NCBI GenBank assembly: GCA_944393305.1
Contig: CALXZS010000008.1
Span: 1-18,872 of the forward strand
Direction: 5' to 3'
Length of the DNA: 18,872 bases
Origin: an uncultured Clostridia bacterium
GTDB lineage: Bacteria; Bacillota; Clostridia; TANB77; CAG-508
In this document: positions 15,441 to 18,872 of the stretch, one piece after another
How the letters are laid out: every line of letters starts with the position of its first letter
Position numbering within the stretch: the stretch's first letter is position 1
Notes under the pieces: model-generated
What the model saw: the letters and a program-made list of their open reading frames with translations, nothing else
Databases searched by the model: none
What the model was told of the DNA's origin: nothing
Translations under genes and position numbers: made by a program

Positions 15441-16202
15441 TTATCTATTCTTTTTTAAAAATTCTTTAACCAATTTGTCATAACTTCTTGCACCCTTAGA
15501 CATTTGGTCATATAAAACTATTGGCAAACCATAACTTGGTGCTTCACTTAATCTTACATTTCTAGGTATAACTGTATCAAAAACCTTATTATCAAAAAAT
15601 TTATTTACCTCTTTAACAACTTGATTAGATAAATTTGTTCTAACATCATACATTGTTAATACTGCACCTTCTATTGTTAAATTACGATTATAATATTTTC
15701 TAACAAGTTCAATAGTTTTTAGTAATTCTCCAACTCCTTCTAATGCAAAATATTCGCATTGTACTGGTATAAGTACACTATCTGAAGCACTTAATGCATT
15801 AAGTGTAATCAATCCCAATGATGGAGGACAATCAATAAAAATATAATCATAATAGTCTTTAACTTTATCTAACTTATCTTTAAATCTGTATTCTCTACCT
15901 ACTGCTGATACAAGTTCTACCTCTGCTCCTGCCAAACTCATGTTCGCAGGGCAAACATCTAAATTTCGTAATTTTACTTTCTGGATGGTATTAGGAATTT
16001 CTACTTCATTAATTAAAACGTCATATGTCGAAAATTCGCTATTTTTACTTAAACCTAAGCCACTCGTAGCATTTCCTTGTGGATCTGCATCAACTAATAA
16101 TACTTTCTTATTTTTTTTAGCTAAAATAGCACTTACATTTATGGTAGTTGTAGTCTTTCCTACTCCACCTTTTTGATTTGCAACTGAAATTATTTTTCCC
16201 AA
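15441..16202 (-). CDS. parA: Chromosome partitioning ATPase ParA (Soj)
   Basis: ParA/Soj is a deviant Walker ATPase that forms nucleotide-dependent dimers on DNA, works with ParB in origin segregation and, in B. subtilis, regulates DnaA. With the start I chose, the product is 253 residues, the usual length. It has Walker A KGGVGKTT (11-18), the DADPQGNAT block (38-46) and Walker B FIDCPPSLG (122-130). The start is TTG at 16202: GGAGGG lies six bases upstream and MGKIISVANQKGG is the expected N terminus. The ATG at 16280 in the same frame would add 26 residues, lies inside the upstream terminator and precedes the promoter -10, so it is unlikely. The gene has its own promoter at 16227-16255. 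Confidence 0.97.
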   Translation of the reverse strand: MGKIISVANQKGGVGKTTTTINVSAILAKKNKKVLLVDADPQGNATSGLGLSKNSEFSTYDVLINEVEIPNTIQKVKLRNLDVCPANMSLAGAEVELVSAVGREYRFKDKLDKVKDYYDYIFIDCPPSLGLITLNALSASDSVLIPVQCEYFALEGVGELLKTIELVRKYYNRNLTIEGAVLTMYDVRTNLSNQVVKEVNKFFDNKVFDTVIPRNVRLSEAPSYGLPIVLYDQMSKGARSYDKLVKEFLKKNR

Positions 16203-16226
16203 TTTTGTCCCTCCATTTCTCGTTAT

Positions 16227-16255
16227 ATAATATAAAAAAAAATGTAATATGTCAA
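16227..16255 (-). promoter_or_regulatory. Promoter of the parA-parB operon, overlapping the rsmG terminator
   Basis: On the minus strand there is a perfect TTGACA (16250-16255), an exact 17-base spacer and TATTAT (16227-16232). Transcription would begin near 16220, just ahead of the GGAGGG site of parA. The -35 lies in the loop, and its spacer covers the 3' arm and T run of the hairpin that ends rsmG transcription. Confidence 0.7.
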
Positions 16256-16273
16256 TAAATATATTACATTTTT
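16238..16273 (-). terminator. Terminator after rsmG
   Basis: AAAAATGTAATAT (16238-16250) and ATATTACATTTTT (16261-16273) are perfect 13-bp complements around a ten-base loop. On the minus strand the second arm runs directly into a T run. The stem holds only two G-C pairs, so some readthrough into parA is likely. Confidence 0.75.
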
Positions 16274-16284
16274 CTATCATTTTT

Positions 16285-16992
16285 TTACTTTAATGGATCT
16301 TTGCTTGGAATTCCAGCCTTTCTAGGATATTTTGATTTTGTACTACTTATTTTTTCAATAATAACTATATTTCTTTCATTATTTTCCAACATAAAATTAT
16401 CTATTTTTACAATTTTTCCGCCTAACTCCCTTATTGCATTTTTAGCATTATTTACTTCATCATCAATATTAGGTCCTTTCATACAAATACATTTTCCTCC
16501 CACCTTTATAAAAGGAAGCATATATTCAGACAAAGTACAAAGATTTGCAACTGCTCTCGATACAGCAATATCAAAGTTCTCCCTATAAATCTTATTTCTT
16601 GCCAACTCTTCTGCTCTACTATGAATTGTTTTAACATTTTTTAAATCTAATTCTTTTACAATTTCATTCAAAAAATTTATTCTCTTATTTAAAGAGTCCA
16701 TTAATGTTAATTTAATATTTCCATTCATTATAGATAGTGGAATTCCTGGAAATCCAGCTCCAGTACCAATGTCAATCACTGAATCATTATTATTTATATA
16801 TCTCATAACTGTTAATGAATCAACAAAATGTTTCAATATAATATCATCTTCATTTGTTATAGCAGTTAAATTTATTTTTTCGTTCCACTGTAAAAGCAAA
16901 TTCATGTACAATTTAAAATCTTTTATTTCTTTTTCAGTTATATCCATATCTATTAGTTTTAATTTTTCTTTAATTATATCATCAAAATTCAT
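16285..16992 (-). CDS. rsmG: 16S rRNA (guanine527-N7)-methyltransferase RsmG
   Basis: RsmG (GidB) uses S-adenosylmethionine to methylate N7 of G527 in the 530 loop of 16S rRNA; loss gives low-level streptomycin resistance in several bacteria. The 235-residue product is normal in length. It shows NLTAI (41-45), HFVDSL (55-60), the SAM-binding DIGTGAGFPGIPL (74-86), SRAEE (125-129), SRAVA (145-149) and the C-terminal KYPRKAGIPSKDPL. The ATG lies two bases after the mnmG stop, with its AGGAG site overlapping the end of mnmG, so the pair is cotranscribed. The operon ends at the hairpin 16238-16273. Confidence 0.97.
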   Translation of the reverse strand: MNFDDIIKEKLKLIDMDITEKEIKDFKLYMNLLLQWNEKINLTAITNEDDIILKHFVDSLTVMRYINNNDSVIDIGTGAGFPGIPLSIMNGNIKLTLMDSLNKRINFLNEIVKELDLKNVKTIHSRAEELARNKIYRENFDIAVSRAVANLCTLSEYMLPFIKVGGKCICMKGPNIDDEVNNAKNAIRELGGKIVKIDNFMLENNERNIVIIEKISSTKSKYPRKAGIPSKDPLK

Positions 16993-16994
16993 AT

Positions 16995-18871
16995 TTATCT
17001 CCTATTCATAGTTTCTAAATAAATTAATAAAACAGATATATCAGCTGGTGAAACGCCTGAAATTCTTGAAGCTTGTCCAACTGAAACTGGTTTAACTTTG
17101 TTTAATTTTTGTCTTGCTTCTAATCTTAAACCTTTAATATCTTCATAGTCAATATCTTCAGGTAACTTTTTATATTCTAATTTCTTGAATTTTTCAACTT
17201 GTTCTTGCTCTAAATTAATATATCCTTCATATTTCACTTGAATTCCAACTTCATCAGTTACTTGTTTAGGTAAATTTGGTCTATCTATGTCTATTTCAGC
17301 TAATTTATTATAATTTAATTCTGGTCTTTTTAATAAATCAGCTAATTTGACACCAGTTGAAATTCTACTTGTATTATATTTTTCCAATAAACTATTAACT
17401 TTTTCAGTTGGTTTAATAACAGTATTCTTTAATCTTAATATCTCTTTTTCTACTTTTTCCTTTTTATCTAAAAATCTGTTATATCTTTCATCATTTATCA
17501 AACCTACTCTATGCCCTATTTCACATAACCTTAAATCAGCATTATCCTGTCTTAAAAGTAACCTATATTCAGCCCTAGAAGTCATCATTCTATAAGGTTC
17601 ATTAGTTCCTTTTGTAACAATATCATCAATTAAAACACCAATATATGCTTGCGACCTATCCAATATAATAGGTTCTTCATTTTTTATTTCTAAACTCGCA
17701 TTTATTCCAGCAATTAAACCTTGTGCAGCTGCTTCTTCATATCCAGAAGTACCATTTATTTGACCTGCAAAAAACATTCCTTTAATTTTCTTATGTTCTA
17801 AAGATAATTTAAGTTCTTGAGGGTCAATACAATCATACTCAATAGCATATGCAGGTCTTGTAAACTCTACATTTTCCATACCAGGAACAGTTCTATACAT
17901 TGCTATTTGTACATCTTCTGGAAGAGATGAACTCATACCTTGAACATACATTTCATCAGTATCTCTTCCTACTGGTTCTATAAAAATTTGATGTCTTTCT
18001 TTATCTGCAAATCTAACAACTTTATCCTCAATAGATGGACAATATCTAGGTCCTGTACCATGTATCTGTCCTGAATATAAAGGAGACCTATTTAAATTTT
18101 TTCTAATAATTTCATGTGTTTTTGCATTTGTATATGTCAAATAACAATCCATTTGTTCTACATTTTCTCTTTTCTCATCATCTAGAGAAAATAATTCTGT
18201 ATCAGGATCACCTTTTTGAACTTCCATTTTAGAAAAATCTAAACTTCTTCTATTTACTCTGGCTGGAGTTCCAGTTTTAAACCTATTTATTTTAATACCT
18301 AAGTTTTTCAAAACATCTGATAATTTATTTGCCGATGCCACACCATCTGGACCACTAGAATAATTCACTTCTCCTATATGTATTGTACCTTTAAATATGT
18401 ACCAGTAGCTAAAATAACTGCTTTAACATTATATATAGCCCCAATATTAGTTTCAATTGATTTCACTTCATTATTTTCTACATTAATATTAACTATTTCT
18501 GCTTGTTTTAAGTATAAATTTTCCTGTCTTTCTAAAGTTTTTTTCATCTCAGCTTGATATTTTTTCCTATCAGCTTGTGCTCTTAAAGAATAAACAGCCG
18601 GTCCTTTAGATGTATTTAACATCTTTAATTGTAAATAAGTTTTATCTATATTCTTTCCCATTTCTCCACCTAAGCAGTCTATTTCTCTAACAATATGACC
18701 TTTTGAACTTCCACCTATATGTGGGTTACATGGCATATTTGCCACTGCTTCCAAGCTAATAGAAAATACTAAAGTCTTCATTCCCATTCTCGCACATGCA
18801 AGTCCAGCTTCACAACCTGCATGTCCTGCTCCAATAACTGCTACATCATAATCTCCAGCAAAATACTTCAT
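16995..18871 (-). CDS. mnmG: tRNA modification enzyme MnmG (GidA), apparent one-base frameshift
   Basis: MnmG is the FAD-dependent partner of MnmE; together they place the carboxymethylaminomethyl or aminomethyl group on C5 of wobble U34 in several tRNAs. Two frames together cover a full-length enzyme. Residues 1-161 (18871 down to 18390) hold the FAD-binding GAGHAG (14-19), CNPHIGG (48-54) and AVILATGTYLK. The rest, from about 18391 down, continues GTIHIGEVNYSSGPDG and runs to a normal C terminus (ISGVSPADISVLLIYLETMNRR). The frame changes at 18390-18392, where three A (minus strand) stand in place of an expected four; read as is, translation stops at 18374. Both halves are otherwise intact, with no further damage. 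A sequencing or assembly error is most likely; recoding is considered in the findings. Its promoter lies outside the window. Confidence 0.93.
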
Positions 18872-18872
18872 T

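Noticed and set aside
16027..16033. Spo0A-core match TGTCGAA inside parA
   Set aside because: It lies within a conserved coding block away from any promoter, and single cores are expected by chance in a sequence of this length. It shows why a lone box is weak evidence.
16203..16280. N-terminal extension of ParA from ATG 16280
   Set aside because: It would start upstream of the promoter and inside the rsmG terminator, lacks a ribosome site and is absent from the family; TTG 16202 has a GGAGGG site.

Overview
The window looks like a piece of chromosome close to the replication origin of a very AT-rich, spore-forming member of the Bacillota, most likely class Clostridia. The reasons are: mnmG-rsmG-parA-parB in the usual origin-side order; spore maturation genes spmA and spmB; an AbrB regulator with a zinc-knuckle tail; a GerMN-domain protein; a sortase-type LPxTG surface protein; strong Shine-Dalgarno sites; and a large two-domain acyl-CoA dehydratase activase typical of anaerobes. 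I cannot name the species. No transposase, integrase, CRISPR array or phage gene is visible.

Layout. Positions 1-1173 are nearly pure A/T without a gene I can support. rlmH (1174-1653, +) follows. The 1654-2020 gap holds a foldable inverted-repeat element (1664-1781) and, on the other strand, a tiny hydrophobic reading frame (1796-1885) with a consensus promoter preceded by two Spo0A-box-like sequences. spmA-spmB (3112-2021, -) come next, divergent from abrB (3222-3464, +). A signal-peptide, Big2, LPQTG surface protein is at 3644-4882 (+). A three-gene minus-strand run (GerMN protein, trmN6, rsmI) faces it across a shared terminator. A 1439-residue activase and a YqeG-like HAD protein form a plus-strand operon (7227-12038). 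It converges on an unrecognised 551-residue gene (12054-13709, -), and one hairpin contains both stop codons. Two tRNA-Ser genes (GCU and UGA anticodons) with their own promoter and terminator follow. The window ends with mnmG-rsmG and parA-parB-DUF4446, all on the minus strand.

How the parts relate. Much of the window is translation upkeep: RlmH and RsmI/RsmG modify rRNA, TrmN6 and MnmG modify tRNA, and tRNA-Ser genes are present. ParA and ParB handle origin segregation and sporulation checkpoints. SpmA/SpmB, the GerMN protein and AbrB belong to the sporulation and transition-state programme.

Most worth following up. (1) The 1625-1985 region, where a possible small RNA and a 29-residue membrane-peptide gene are transcribed toward each other, with Spo0A-like boxes upstream of the peptide promoter. 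(2) An apparent one-base deletion in mnmG that sits exactly on a T TTA AAG heptamer. (3) A terminator hairpin that also contains the -35 box of the parAB promoter. (4) A GC-richer near-palindrome in front of the activase promoter. (5) The orphan 551-residue protein.
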